From contig NZ_BDAZ01000069.1 of the NCBI RefSeq assembly GCF_001612725.1, positions 1-64,000 of the forward strand: a stretch of DNA of 64,000 nt, given 5' to 3'. A program made the translations under genes and the position numbers. This document shows positions 34,491 to 43,710 of the stretch, piece after piece (the stretch's first letter is position 1; each line of letters opens with the position of its first letter). Below the pieces are notes generated by a model that made no database searches, had not been told where the DNA came from, and saw only the letters and a list, made by a program, of their open reading frames with translations. The DNA comes from Nocardia anaemiae NBRC 100462. GTDB lineage: Bacteria > Actinomycetota > Actinomycetes > Mycobacteriales > Mycobacteriaceae.

Positions 34491-34940
34491 TCAGCCCCTG
34501 CGCATGGGGAGGTGCATGATGCCGTCTTCTTCGAATTCGTCGCCGTCGGGTTTGAAGCCGAACTTGGCGTACATGTCGACCAGGTAGGTCTGGGCGCTCA
34601 GGCGTACGGTCGCCGAGCCTGCCTCGGCGAGCGCGGCCTGCACCAGGCGAGTGGTGTATCCGTGTCCGCGCGCAGGAGGCGAGGTGCACAACCGGCCGAT
34701 GCGGAACGATTTCACACCGTTCTCGTGCTCCTCGGTCAACCGCAGCGTCGAGATGATCTCGCCCTCGTCATCGAGCCAGAAATGGCGCGTCTCCGGCAGC
34801 AGGTCGAGACCGTCCAACTCCGGGTACGCGCACTTCTGCTCGACGACAAAGACTTCGACGCGAAGCTTCAACAGCTGATACAGGGTGGCGGTGTCGAGAT
34901 CGAGCGCCCAGGACCGTTTGAGTGCAACCGTTGACATCAT
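34491..34940 (-). CDS. GNAT family N-acetyltransferase (ElaA-like)
   Basis: The 149-aa protein has the GNAT fold with ElaA traits: LYQLLKLRVEVFVVEQKCAY near the start, RIGRLCTSPPARGHGYTTRL (acetyl-CoA pyrophosphate-binding R/Q-x-x-G-x-G/A region) and AQTYLVDMYAKFGFKPDG near the end. The acetyl acceptor is unknown. It matches the GNAT gene between the chelatase and mqo genes of mycobacteria, and its conserved position suggests a housekeeping role. It is 93 bp after mqo in the same direction, so it may be co-transcribed. Confidence 0.92.
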   Translation of the reverse strand: MMSTVALKRSWALDLDTATLYQLLKLRVEVFVVEQKCAYPELDGLDLLPETRHFWLDDEGEIISTLRLTEEHENGVKSFRIGRLCTSPPARGHGYTTRLVQAALAEAGSATVRLSAQTYLVDMYAKFGFKPDGDEFEEDGIMHLPMRRG

Positions 34941-35033
34941 CGAGTCTTGCTATCACAACTACGGGTTCGGCGCGACCGCTGTGTCCAATTTGCGATGTCG
35001 CGGGGCCTGCGTGGTTACGCAAACCCCCGTCGC

Positions 35034-36536
35034 TCACACCCCTGCGTGCTTTGGGGTGTTATCCGAGACACCGTTCAGGTTCAGGGTTTTGGTCGACCAA
35101 TCCCAGACCTCCTGGAACAGCGCCTGGTTTTCCGAAAGCTTCACACCCAGCGAGGGCACCATTTCCTTCAGCTTCGGCGACCAGCCGTCGTACTCGCGCG
35201 GGAAGCACCGCTGCAACACGTCGATCATGGCGCTCACACAAGTTGACGCGCCGGGCGACGCGCCGAGCAGACCCGCAATGGTGCCGTCTTCGGCCGCGAT
35301 AACCGCCGTACCGAACTCGAGCACACCGCCCGCACCCTTGCGCCGGATGACCTGCACGCGCTGTCCCGCGGTGATCAGCTCCCAGTCGTGGCCGTCCGCG
35401 CGCGGAATGAACTCCTCCAGCGTGGCCACCTTGCCCGCCTCGGACTTGAGCAGCTCGCTGATCAGGTACTTGGTCAGGCCGAGTTCGGTGACGCCGACGC
35501 CGAGCAGCGAGAAGATGTTGTTCGGCTTGACCGACTTGAACAGATCGGTGTTCTTGCCGTCCTTGAGGAACTTCGGCGTCCACCCGGCGTAGGGGCCGAA
35601 TAGCAGGCCGGGACGGCCCTTGATGATTCGGGTGTCCAAATGCGGCACCGACATCGGCGGCGCGCCGACGGCAGCCTTGCCATAGACCTTGGCCTCGTGC
35701 TTGTCGATCAGATCCGGGTTGGTGCAGCGGATGAACTGACCGCTGATCGGGAAGCCGCCGAAACCCTTGGCCTCCTTGATGCCCGCCTTCTGCAGCAGCG
35801 GCAGCGCACCGCCACCGGCGCCGACGAAGACGAATTTGCTGATGAGCGTGCGGGTTCGGCGGGTACGCAGGTTACGCACCTTCACCAGCCAGGAACCGTC
35901 GGACTGCTTGGTGAGGTTGCGCACCTCGTGACCGAAGGCCAGATCGACACCGGTGCGGCCGAGGTAGGCCAGCAGTTCGCTGGTGAGCGAACCGAAGTCG
36001 ATATCGGTGCCCTCATCGGTCCAGTTCAGCGCGATCGGATCGGAGAAGTCACGGCCCCTGGCCATCAGCGGCAGTCGCTTGGCGAATTCGTCGGGGCTGT
36101 CGATGTATTCCATCGTCGAGAACAGAGGATGCCGCGACAGTGCCTCGTACCGCTTGCGTAGGTAGTCCACATTGTCCGCGCCGTGCACGAAACTGACGTG
36201 CGGGATGGGGTTGATGAAGGCGGAGGGATCGCTGAGGATGCCGTTCTCCACGCCGTAGGACCAGAACTGACGCGAGACCTGGAAGCGCTCGTTGATGTCG
36301 ATGGCCTTGCTGATATCGACCGAACCGTCCGGAGTCTGCGGGCTGTAGTTCAGCTCGCACAGTGCGGAGTGTCCGGTGCCCGCGTTGTTCCACGGATCGC
36401 TGCTCTCGGCGGCGGCCGCGTCCAGCCGCTCGAACAGGGAGATCGACCATTCCGGCTGCAGCTGCCGAAGCAGTGCGCCGAGGGTGGCACTCATGATCCC
36501 GGCACCGATGAGTACTACATCGGTCTTTTCAGTCAT
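35034..36536 (-). CDS. mqo: Malate:quinone oxidoreductase
   Basis: FAD-dependent, membrane-associated malate dehydrogenase that passes electrons to menaquinone; it serves the TCA cycle. The 500-aa protein starts MTEKTDVVLIGAGIMSATLG (FAD-binding GxGxxx pattern), with SLFERLDAAAAESSDPWNNAGTG in pieces and WELITAGQRVQVIRR and FGTAVIAAEDGTIAGLLGASPG near the end, all characteristic of Mqo. ATG 36536 was chosen; the longer frame to 36737 has no family support. It is divergent from the hydrolase gene at 36796. Confidence 0.96.
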   Translation of the reverse strand: MTEKTDVVLIGAGIMSATLGALLRQLQPEWSISLFERLDAAAAESSDPWNNAGTGHSALCELNYSPQTPDGSVDISKAIDINERFQVSRQFWSYGVENGILSDPSAFINPIPHVSFVHGADNVDYLRKRYEALSRHPLFSTMEYIDSPDEFAKRLPLMARGRDFSDPIALNWTDEGTDIDFGSLTSELLAYLGRTGVDLAFGHEVRNLTKQSDGSWLVKVRNLRTRRTRTLISKFVFVGAGGGALPLLQKAGIKEAKGFGGFPISGQFIRCTNPDLIDKHEAKVYGKAAVGAPPMSVPHLDTRIIKGRPGLLFGPYAGWTPKFLKDGKNTDLFKSVKPNNIFSLLGVGVTELGLTKYLISELLKSEAGKVATLEEFIPRADGHDWELITAGQRVQVIRRKGAGGVLEFGTAVIAAEDGTIAGLLGASPGASTCVSAMIDVLQRCFPREYDGWSPKLKEMVPSLGVKLSENQALFQEVWDWSTKTLNLNGVSDNTPKHAGV

Positions 36537-36795
36537 GGCAGCGTTCGGCACGGGTAGATCGACTTCCTTGTCCTTCTGCGCACGCCCACCCCCACGGTGG
36601 GCCTGCTGGGCACGGGCGCTATGTGGTTGTTGCGAGTCCTGCGTGACTCGGCGGGTGTAGGTTACCCGCCGTTCACCTAGCCCAATTGTGCACCTCACCT
36701 GTTCGAAGTCCGGCAACGAACCTACCGAATGTGACATAGATTCCTTCCGGGCTTCGATCTTCGAAACGGCGCTGACGTCGCCTACATTGATCGTT

Positions 36796-37863
36796 GTGAC
36801 GAACGAAGCCTCGCTCAGCGTGTCCTATATCACCGCCCCGGCGGCCGAGCGATGGCAGCCAGATGTACTCGGCGCGGGCTATGAGCAGCGCACTCTGCCG
36901 CTAGGTCCGGACCCCGATGGTGAGGGCGAGGCGGTGGCGACACTCGTTCGCTACACCCCTGACACCGGTGCCGCAGCGACCGAACCCGCGGTGCTGTATG
37001 TGCACGGTTTCACCGACTACTTCTTCCAGCAGCATCTGGCCGAACACTTCGCACGGCGCGGCCATCGCTTCTACGCCCTGGATCTGCGCAAGTGCGGTCG
37101 TTCGCTGCGCGACGGCCAGACGCCGCACTACGTCACCGATCTGGCGCTCTACGACGCCGAACTGAACGAGTCGCTGCGCATCGTCCAGGAAGAGGCGGGC
37201 GATAACGTGCTCCTGGTCGCGCACTCGACCGGCGGACTCATCGTGCCGCTGTGGCTGAACCGGCTCAACAAGGTGAAGGGCACGGCCAAATCGGGAATCG
37301 TCGGTCTGGTGCTCAACAGCCCCTGGTTCGACCTGCAGGGCCCCTCGTACTATCGGAGCATCGGCACCCCGGTGATCAAGATGCTCGGCCGATTCCGGTC
37401 GATGTTCGAACTACCCGGCGGCAAGATCAGCTCCTACGGCGACAGCCTGCACCACAGCGTCGCGGGCGAGTGGCATTACAACCTGGATTGGAAGCCGCTG
37501 GAAGGCTTCCCGGTCCGGTTCGGCTGGCTGCGTGCGATCCGCAATGGGCACGCCGAGCTGCAGGCGGGTCTTTCGGTCGGCGTGCCCGCGTTGATTCTGC
37601 GTTCACGCATCACGAAATTCGCACGCAAGTACGGTCCGGCCGTCGATGTGGCGGATGCGGTGCTCGATGTGCGCCAGATTCAGCGCTGGTCGGGCTGTCT
37701 CGGTGATCGGACCAATATCGTCCCGATCGACGGCGCCCGCCACGATGTCTTCCTGTCCTCGGCCGAACCGCTGGCCAAGGCCTTCGCCGAACTCGACAGC
37801 TGGCTGGACTGGCTGGCGGTCTTCCACAGGAAGACCGCCGGATCACCAGAGGCTGGTGCGTAG
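36796..37863 (+). CDS. Alpha/beta hydrolase
   Basis: The 355-aa protein has the serine-hydrolase fold: VLYVHGFTDYFFQQHLAEHF (oxyanion region), FYALDLRKCGRS and the nucleophile elbow LLVAHSTGGLIVPLWL (Ser in HSTGG). The acid and His are probably in VPIDGARHDVFLS near the end. It resembles mycobacterial Rv2854 beside mqo, of lysophospholipase-like type. GTG 36796 was chosen as the family start. It overlaps the convergent gene at 37843 by 21 bp. Substrate unknown. Confidence 0.88.
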   Translation: MTNEASLSVSYITAPAAERWQPDVLGAGYEQRTLPLGPDPDGEGEAVATLVRYTPDTGAAATEPAVLYVHGFTDYFFQQHLAEHFARRGHRFYALDLRKCGRSLRDGQTPHYVTDLALYDAELNESLRIVQEEAGDNVLLVAHSTGGLIVPLWLNRLNKVKGTAKSGIVGLVLNSPWFDLQGPSYYRSIGTPVIKMLGRFRSMFELPGGKISSYGDSLHHSVAGEWHYNLDWKPLEGFPVRFGWLRAIRNGHAELQAGLSVGVPALILRSRITKFARKYGPAVDVADAVLDVRQIQRWSGCLGDRTNIVPIDGARHDVFLSSAEPLAKAFAELDSWLDWLAVFHRKTAGSPEAGA

Positions 37864-38406
37864 CACGATCTCGGTGGCCAATTCGTGGTCGGCCTCGGTC
37901 GCCACATTGTCGACGTCGATCTCCACCACCCGGAATTCGCCGTAGACGTAGCGACCGGAGGCATCGGCGACCGAACGCGGCAGATTCTTGGTGACCAGCA
38001 CGGTGGCGGCGACCTCCACCGGCCGACACGTGGGATCCGCGACGGTGCCGTCCGCGGCCGGTACCGCGGGATGACCGCGATCGGCGACGACAAGGCTGAT
38101 GAACCGGCCGAAACCACCCGCGCAGACCTGCCAGCCCAGCTGCGCGCCCGCACCGCGTCCGGCGACATTCACCCAGGGGATGCCGAGTTCGTCGAGGATG
38201 GCGTGCACGCCCGCCGGATCCAGGTCCGCTACCGATTCCACCGCGATGGTGCGCAGGTCCGAGGTGTGCAGACGCGCACACACCTGGTCGTAGACGTCGA
38301 CCGGATCACCGGCATCGGGCAAGAGCAGCACGCTGTGCCGAGACTCCGGGCCGTCGACCCGTACGGTCCATGCCCGGTCACCGACCGTGATCCGCCGAGA
38401 TTTCAC
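37843..38406 (-). CDS. Small alpha/beta-hydrolase-like protein
   Basis: About 187 aa from GTG 38406 (VKSRRITVGDRAWTVRVDGP); a longer frame to 38565 is unsupported. The pattern SVLLLPDAGDPVDVYDQV, then RTIAVES, and WVNVAGRGAGAQLGWQV is a truncated alpha/beta-hydrolase core. At the nucleophile elbow the residue is Arg (GRGAG) rather than Ser, so it may be non-catalytic. It converges on, and overlaps, the true hydrolase gene. Its tail VVEIDVDNVATEADHELAT does not match a hydrolase His loop. Function unknown. Confidence 0.6.
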   Translation of the reverse strand: MKSRRITVGDRAWTVRVDGPESRHSVLLLPDAGDPVDVYDQVCARLHTSDLRTIAVESVADLDPAGVHAILDELGIPWVNVAGRGAGAQLGWQVCAGGFGRFISLVVADRGHPAVPAADGTVADPTCRPVEVAATVLVTKNLPRSVADASGRYVYGEFRVVEIDVDNVATEADHELATEIVLRTSLW

Positions 38407-38586
38407 CCGAAATACGGTACACGCCTCGAGTCGACTTCTCGGTCGGCAAGGGCCGAGCTCAGTGGAAACGAACGAACCAGCGCCTGAGTCCGCAATCCTC
38501 CCTAACGCCGGGAATCCGGAATGCCCAGCGCACCGAGTTGGACCGTTGTCAGGAACGCACAGCATTTCGGCAATAGTGCGGTCTGA

Positions 38587-40122
38587 TCAAACAGGCGTGC
38601 TGTCGACTCCCAGACCGGAGACGATTGTCGGCAGATCGGTGGACGCACCATCGGTGAGCAGGCGCTCGATGTGGGCGATGTCGAGGTGCTGTTCGATCAG
38701 GTCGGCGAGCAGATCGAGTTGGGACGAGCGGATCGCGGCTACCGAAGTATTTTCGGCGACGACGAAACCGTGCCGCCCGGCGTGGGCGGCGACCTCGCGG
38801 AGCCAGGAGCGACGGAAGTCATCCGATTCCAGCAGGCCGTGCAGGTGAGTGCCCCAGATCGCCCCGCGCACCGTGCCCTCAGGTTTGCTGTCCAGCTCGA
38901 GCCAGGCGGGATCGCCGCTGCGCTGGACACGACCATGGTGAATCTCATAGCCGTGCACGGCGATTCCGTTACCCCGCCCGGTGCTGCGCCGCAGCACCTT
39001 CGGATCGGCGAATTCGATCTCCAGATCGAGCAGACCCAACCCCGCGACCGTGCCCGCATCCGATTCGACCCGATCGACGATGCGACTGCCGAGCATCTGA
39101 TATCCGCCGCAGATGCCGAGGATCGGCCGCCCCGCTGCGGCCCTGGCCTGCAGCGCATCGGCGATTCCGGTGCGCCGCAACCACTCCAGATCCGAGACGG
39201 TCGCCTTACTGCCTGGCAGTACCACCAGGTCGGCATCGGCCAGCCGAGACGGGTCACCGACCCAGCGCACCGCGACACCGGGCTCACAGGCCAGCGCTTC
39301 GACATCGGTGGAATTGGAGATGCGCGGCAGGCGGATGGCGGCGACCGTGAGCCATTCGGCACCGATCGGCGGGCTCGGACGGCCGACCGGTGCGTCGCTG
39401 ACGGTGCCGAGGGAGTCCTCCGCGTCGATCCACAGTTCGTCCGCGTAGGGAATGACACCGAGGGTCGGGCGTCCGGTCAGCTCGGTGAGCCGGTCGAGTC
39501 CGGGACGAAGCAACTCGACATCGCCGCGGAACTTGTTGACGATGAAGCCGGAGATCAGTTGCTGATCTTCGGGTTCCAGTACCGCGACGGTGCCGAACAG
39601 GTGCGCGAGCACACCGCCCCGGTCGATATCGCCGACCACGAGCACCGGTAGTCGCGCCGCCCGGGCGAGACCCATATTCGCCAGATCGGTGGCGCGCAGG
39701 TTGATTTCGGCGGGTGAACCGGCGCCCTCGCAGATCACCACATCGAATTCGGCGCGCAGCGAATCCAGTTCGGCGGCAACGACTTCGCGCAGATCCCGGC
39801 GATGCTGGAAATAGTCACGCGCGCCGACGGTGCCGATTGCCCTGCCGCGCACCACGAGCTGCGAGCGTCGATCGCTGCCGGGTTTGAGCAGGACCGGATT
39901 GAACCGCACACTCGGCTCCAGCCCGCACGCCGCCGCCTGCAGGGCCTGTGCGCGACCGATCTCGCCACCATCGAGGGTGACCACCGAATTATTGGACATG
40001 TTCTGCGCCTTGAACGGCGCGACTCGAACGCCGCGCCGGGCGAGCATCCGGCAAAGTCCGGCCACCACAACGCTTTTCCCTGCGTCGGAGGTCGTTCCGG
40101 CGATCAGCAGTGCGCCGTTCAA
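38587..40122 (-). CDS. cobQ: Cobyric acid synthase
   Basis: Amidates the b, d, e and g side chains of adenosylcobyrinate a,c-diamide. The 511-aa enzyme has the P-loop ALLIAGTTSDAGKSVVVAGL, the block VAPFKAQNMSNNSVV, and a C-terminal glutamine amidotransferase domain with GICGGYQMLG (nucleophile Cys) and GYEIHHGRV; the catalytic His is probably in GTHLHGLLE. It is separated from cobB/cobO by about 6.5 kb holding mqo and other genes, and lies upstream-adjacent to map on the same strand. Confidence 0.95.
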   Translation of the reverse strand: MNGALLIAGTTSDAGKSVVVAGLCRMLARRGVRVAPFKAQNMSNNSVVTLDGGEIGRAQALQAAACGLEPSVRFNPVLLKPGSDRRSQLVVRGRAIGTVGARDYFQHRRDLREVVAAELDSLRAEFDVVICEGAGSPAEINLRATDLANMGLARAARLPVLVVGDIDRGGVLAHLFGTVAVLEPEDQQLISGFIVNKFRGDVELLRPGLDRLTELTGRPTLGVIPYADELWIDAEDSLGTVSDAPVGRPSPPIGAEWLTVAAIRLPRISNSTDVEALACEPGVAVRWVGDPSRLADADLVVLPGSKATVSDLEWLRRTGIADALQARAAAGRPILGICGGYQMLGSRIVDRVESDAGTVAGLGLLDLEIEFADPKVLRRSTGRGNGIAVHGYEIHHGRVQRSGDPAWLELDSKPEGTVRGAIWGTHLHGLLESDDFRRSWLREVAAHAGRHGFVVAENTSVAAIRSSQLDLLADLIEQHLDIAHIERLLTDGASTDLPTIVSGLGVDSTPV

Positions 40123-40171
40123 TGTGCTGGCTCCGTCGGCGGCGCGAGCTTCGAACTGCGCGGTCCGCTCG

Positions 40172-41035
40172 TCACGGCACGGTGAGAATTTCGGCGCCGG
40201 TTTCGGTCACCACCAGTGTGTGTTCGAACTGCGCCGTCCACTTGCGGTCCTTGGTGACCACGGTCCAGCCATCGTCCCAGATCTCGTAGTCGATGCCGCC
40301 GAGGTTGATCATCGGCTCGATGGTGAAGGTCATGCCGGGCTCGATGACCGTTTCGATGGCGGGCTGGTCGTAGTGCAGGATGACCAGGCCGCTGTGGAAG
40401 GTGGGACCGACGCCGTGTCCGGTGAAATCGCGCACCACGCCGTAGCCGAAACGGTTGGCGTAGGACTCGATGACGCGGCCGATCACATTCAGCGCCCGGC
40501 CGGGCCGAACGGCCTTGATCGCCCGCATGGTCGCCTCATGCGTGCGCTCGACCAGCAGTCGCACCTCCTCGTCGACATCACCGGCGAGGAAGGTCTTATT
40601 GGTATCGCCGTGCACGCCGTCGATATAGGCGGTCACATCGATATTGACGATGTCGCCGTCCTCGATGACCGTCGAGTCCGGAATGCCGTGGCAGATCACC
40701 TCGTTCAGCGAGGTGCAGCACGACTTCGGAAAACCCTTGTAGCCCAAGGTCGATGGGTAGGCGCCGTGGTCGCACATGTACTCGTGCGCGATCCGGTCCA
40801 GCTCATCGGTGGTGACACCGGGCGCGACCGCCTTGCCCGCCTCCTCCAGCGCCTGCGCCGCGATCTTGCCAGCGATCCGCATCTTCTCGATGGTCTCGGC
40901 CGTCTGCACCCAGGGTTCGCGCCCCTCGTTCACGGTCTTCTTCCACGCATACTCCGGACGCTCGATCGAGCGCGGAACCTCACGGGTGGGCGAGAGCGTG
41001 CCGGGAACAAGCGGCTGGCGGGTACGCACTGACAT
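40172..41035 (-). CDS. map: Methionine aminopeptidase, type I
   Basis: Removes N-terminal Met from nascent proteins. The 287-aa protein has all five metal ligands in context: VNIDVTAYIDGVHGDTNKTF (two Asp), FTGHGVGPTFHSG (His), FTIEPMIN (Glu) and AQFEHTLVVT (Glu), plus the substrate His in EVICHGIPD. The roughly 40-residue N-terminal extension with PxxP-like prolines matches the actinobacterial MapB type (MetAP1c). It is the last gene that keeps the mycobacterial order in this window. Confidence 0.96.
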   Translation of the reverse strand: MSVRTRQPLVPGTLSPTREVPRSIERPEYAWKKTVNEGREPWVQTAETIEKMRIAGKIAAQALEEAGKAVAPGVTTDELDRIAHEYMCDHGAYPSTLGYKGFPKSCCTSLNEVICHGIPDSTVIEDGDIVNIDVTAYIDGVHGDTNKTFLAGDVDEEVRLLVERTHEATMRAIKAVRPGRALNVIGRVIESYANRFGYGVVRDFTGHGVGPTFHSGLVILHYDQPAIETVIEPGMTFTIEPMINLGGIDYEIWDDGWTVVTKDRKWTAQFEHTLVVTETGAEILTVP

Positions 41036-41178
41036 GGCACAAGACTATCCGCACCGGTCAGCGTGCACGGTCCGTGCCCGCGTCGGGAACGCGCGGTCAA
41101 CCGACGGAATAGTTGCGGACCACGGTCCGTTTAAGCTGGTGGTTGACGTAGAAACTACACACGAACAGGACTTGAGCT

Positions 41179-42189
41179 GTGGAACTGGGACTCACGACTT
41201 TCGCGGAGCTGTACCCGGTCGGCGACCGACCGGCGCCCACCGCGGCCGAACGGCTGCGCGAGGTGGTCGACGAGGCGGTCGCCACCGAGCGCGCCGGACT
41301 CGACGTCTATGGCGTCGGCGAACATCACCGCAAGGATTTCGCGGCATCCGCGCCCGCGGTGGTGTTGGCCGCGATCGCGGCACGGACCGAGCGCATTCAG
41401 CTGACCAGCGCGGTAAGCGTGCTGAGTTCGGATGATCCGGTACGTGTGTACCAGGATTTTGCCACATTGGACGGACTCTCGAACGGTCGCGCCGAGCTGA
41501 TGGCCGGACGCGGTTCGTTCACCGAGAGCTTTCCGCTGTTCGGCTACGACCTGAGCGACTATGACGAGCTTTTCGAGGAGAAGCTGGCGCTGCTGCTGCA
41601 TATTCGCGCGGACGAGCCGGTGACCTGGAACGGCAAATTCCGTGCCCCGCTGCGCGATGCGGTGATCTACCCGCGCACGGACAACCGGCCGCTGCCGGTC
41701 TGGATCGCGGTGGGCGGCAGCCCGGAATCCGTTGCCCGCGCCGGATTGCTCGGCTTACCGCTGGCGATCGCGATCATCGGCGGCCAGCCCGCACGCTTCA
41801 AACCGCTGGTGGACCTGTACCACCGCGCGCTGGAAGAGGGCGGCCACGACAAGCAGCCGGTGGCGGTGCACGCGCACGGCTATATCGCCGATACCGACGA
41901 ACAGGCCGTCGCCGACTTCTACGAGCCGTATGCCGGGGCGATGAGCACCCTTGGGCGCGAACGCGGTTGGGGTCCGATGACCCACGCGCAGTTCGACGCC
42001 CTGCGCTCCCAGAGCGGTTCCCTCTTCGTCGGCACGCCGGACTATGTCGCCGAAAAGATCACCGATATCCGCGACACCCTCGGCCTGGACCGTTTCATGC
42101 TGCACACCAGCGTCGGCACGCTGCCGCACGAAAAGGTGCTGCGCAATATCGAATTGCTCGGCGCGAAGGTGGCACCCAGGGTGCGTTGA
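41179..42189 (+). CDS. LLM class flavin-dependent oxidoreductase
   Basis: The 336-aa protein starts VELGLTTFAELYPVGDRPAP and has the luciferase-like monooxygenase barrel: GLDVYGVGEHHRKDF, SAVSVLSSDDPVRVYQDFA, GRAELMAGRGSF and LPVWIAVGGSPESVARAG. Members use FMN or F420 and oxidise varied substrates; the one here is unknown. The GTG start has AGGACTTGAG upstream. It is divergent from map and followed 101 bp later by a DUF4126 gene on the same strand, possibly co-transcribed. Confidence 0.92.
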   Translation: MELGLTTFAELYPVGDRPAPTAAERLREVVDEAVATERAGLDVYGVGEHHRKDFAASAPAVVLAAIAARTERIQLTSAVSVLSSDDPVRVYQDFATLDGLSNGRAELMAGRGSFTESFPLFGYDLSDYDELFEEKLALLLHIRADEPVTWNGKFRAPLRDAVIYPRTDNRPLPVWIAVGGSPESVARAGLLGLPLAIAIIGGQPARFKPLVDLYHRALEEGGHDKQPVAVHAHGYIADTDEQAVADFYEPYAGAMSTLGRERGWGPMTHAQFDALRSQSGSLFVGTPDYVAEKITDIRDTLGLDRFMLHTSVGTLPHEKVLRNIELLGAKVAPRVR

Positions 42190-42290
42190 CGAGCCCGTAC
42201 TCGCGATGGACTGGCCACGCACGCAACAGATCTCGCCGTCCGCCCGGCCAGTGCTGCGGAAGGCCGCGCCGCGCACCATACGATGGCCCC

Positions 42291-42887
42291 ATGTCAGCAC
42301 TGCCCCTGATCTTCACCGCGGGCTGGGCGAGCGGGGTCAATGCCTATGCGGTGGTCCTGCTGCTCGGGCTATTCGGCATAACCGGTCTGTCCGATGACGT
42401 GCCGGAGGCGCTGCAGCGCACCGATGTGCTGATCGCGGCCGGGGTGTTGTTCCTCATCGAGGCCGTCGCGGACAAGGTTCCCTATCTCGACAGCTTCTGG
42501 GATGCGGTGCACACCATCGTGCGCCCGGCGTCGGGTGCGGTCGTCGCCGCACTGCTCGCGGGCCAGGACGGTTCGCTGCCACAACTGGCGGCCGGTGCGG
42601 TCGGCGGAACCGCCGCCCTGGCAAGCCATCTCGTGAAGGCCGGGACACGGATGGCGATCAACACCTCGCCGGAGCCCGCGAGCAATGTCGTGATGAGCCT
42701 CGTCGAGGATCTGACCGTCGGCGGCATCGTCACCCTCGCCATCTTCCACCCGGTCGTCGCGGCCGTCTGCGCGGGCACACTGCTGGTAATCGGCGTGATC
42801 CTGGTGTATCTGCTGGCGAGCCGGATCCGCCGCTACCGCATTCGCCGCCGACAACGTCGCGAGGCCAAGCGCGCCGCGACCATCTAG
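42291..42887 (+). CDS. DUF4126 family membrane protein
   Basis: The 198-aa protein has about four to five hydrophobic segments: LIFTAGWASGVNAYAVVLLL at residues 5-25, VLIAAGVLFLIEAVADKVP around 46-64, SGAVVAALLAG, and VAAVCAGTLLVIGVILVYLL near 155-175, followed by a very basic tail (RIRRYRIRRRQRREAKR). This matches DUF4126, integral membrane proteins of unknown function. Start ATG 42291. It overlaps the convergent methyltransferase stop by 4 bp. Confidence 0.88.
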   Translation: MSALPLIFTAGWASGVNAYAVVLLLGLFGITGLSDDVPEALQRTDVLIAAGVLFLIEAVADKVPYLDSFWDAVHTIVRPASGAVVAALLAGQDGSLPQLAAGAVGGTAALASHLVKAGTRMAINTSPEPASNVVMSLVEDLTVGGIVTLAIFHPVVAAVCAGTLLVIGVILVYLLASRIRRYRIRRRQRREAKRAATI

Positions 42888-43519
42888 GCCGGTTTGCGCC
42901 ACACCAGCGAATAGCGCCAGAAGACCAGCCGCCGCACCCGCGCACCGGGCAGAATCGCCGCGACCCTCGCCCGCACCTGCCGCGTCGTCAGCGGCGGATC
43001 GAGCACGACCGGCATGACACCATGCGTCGGCTCGACCGCATACCAACTCCCTCGCCCACGCGCCCGAAAAATCCGAAACACCACCCCGAGCACCCGATGC
43101 CCGATCGCCGCCAACAACTCGACGGGCAATTCCCGCAGGAGATCGGGCCGCGGCAATGCCACAGCGGCGATCACACCACCCGGCCGCACTGCCCGTGCCA
43201 ACACCGGCAGCACCTCATCGAGCGGCATGTGGTGCAACGTGCTGATCGACACGATCGCGTCGTAGGCTCCCTCCCCCAGCGGCTCCGTCAGCACATCCGC
43301 GAGGATGCAGCGGACATTGTCCGGCGTCGCGTGCTTCGCGGCATCGATCATCACCGGCGAACGGTCGATCGCATCGACGTGCTCGACCCGCCGCGCGAGT
43401 TCCCCCGCGAAAGCCCCTGCCCCACAACCGACGTCCAACACCCGAGTACACCGGTCGGGCAGCTGCCGCATGAGAAATCGTTGGTAGTAGGCGTTGTGGC
43501 TCCAATTGAGCTCGGTCAT
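42884..43519 (-). CDS. Class I SAM-dependent methyltransferase
   Basis: The 211-aa protein starts MTELNWSHNAYYQRFLMRQL and has the Rossmann methyltransferase motifs: motif I RVLDVGCGAGAFAGELA, the acidic motif II residue in VDAIDRS, CILADVL and motif IV AIVSISTLHHMPL, then VRPGGVIAAVAL. Such UbiE/COQ5-like enzymes methylate small molecules; the substrate is not known. The C-terminus (after about 140) is basic and may contact a membrane or ligand. It is divergent from the P450 at 43711 by 191 bp, so a functional link is possible. Confidence 0.92.
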   Translation of the reverse strand: MTELNWSHNAYYQRFLMRQLPDRCTRVLDVGCGAGAFAGELARRVEHVDAIDRSPVMIDAAKHATPDNVRCILADVLTEPLGEGAYDAIVSISTLHHMPLDEVLPVLARAVRPGGVIAAVALPRPDLLRELPVELLAAIGHRVLGVVFRIFRARGRGSWYAVEPTHGVMPVVLDPPLTTRQVRARVAAILPGARVRRLVFWRYSLVWRKPA

Positions 43520-43710
43520 CGAGAACACCTTGCCATGGGTGCGCCGAAACTCCGTCCGCCCCCGAAGTTATGTTCCGATCGCGACGGAATTCCGTTGCGG
43601 AGCAGAGGATCCGGATCGTGGCCAGAGCGAGTCGGCCGGTGATCGACACTGACCTGGCCCGAACCCGGATGGCCCGGGTGCCATCCGTCGATCACACCAT
43701 TGGAGACAGT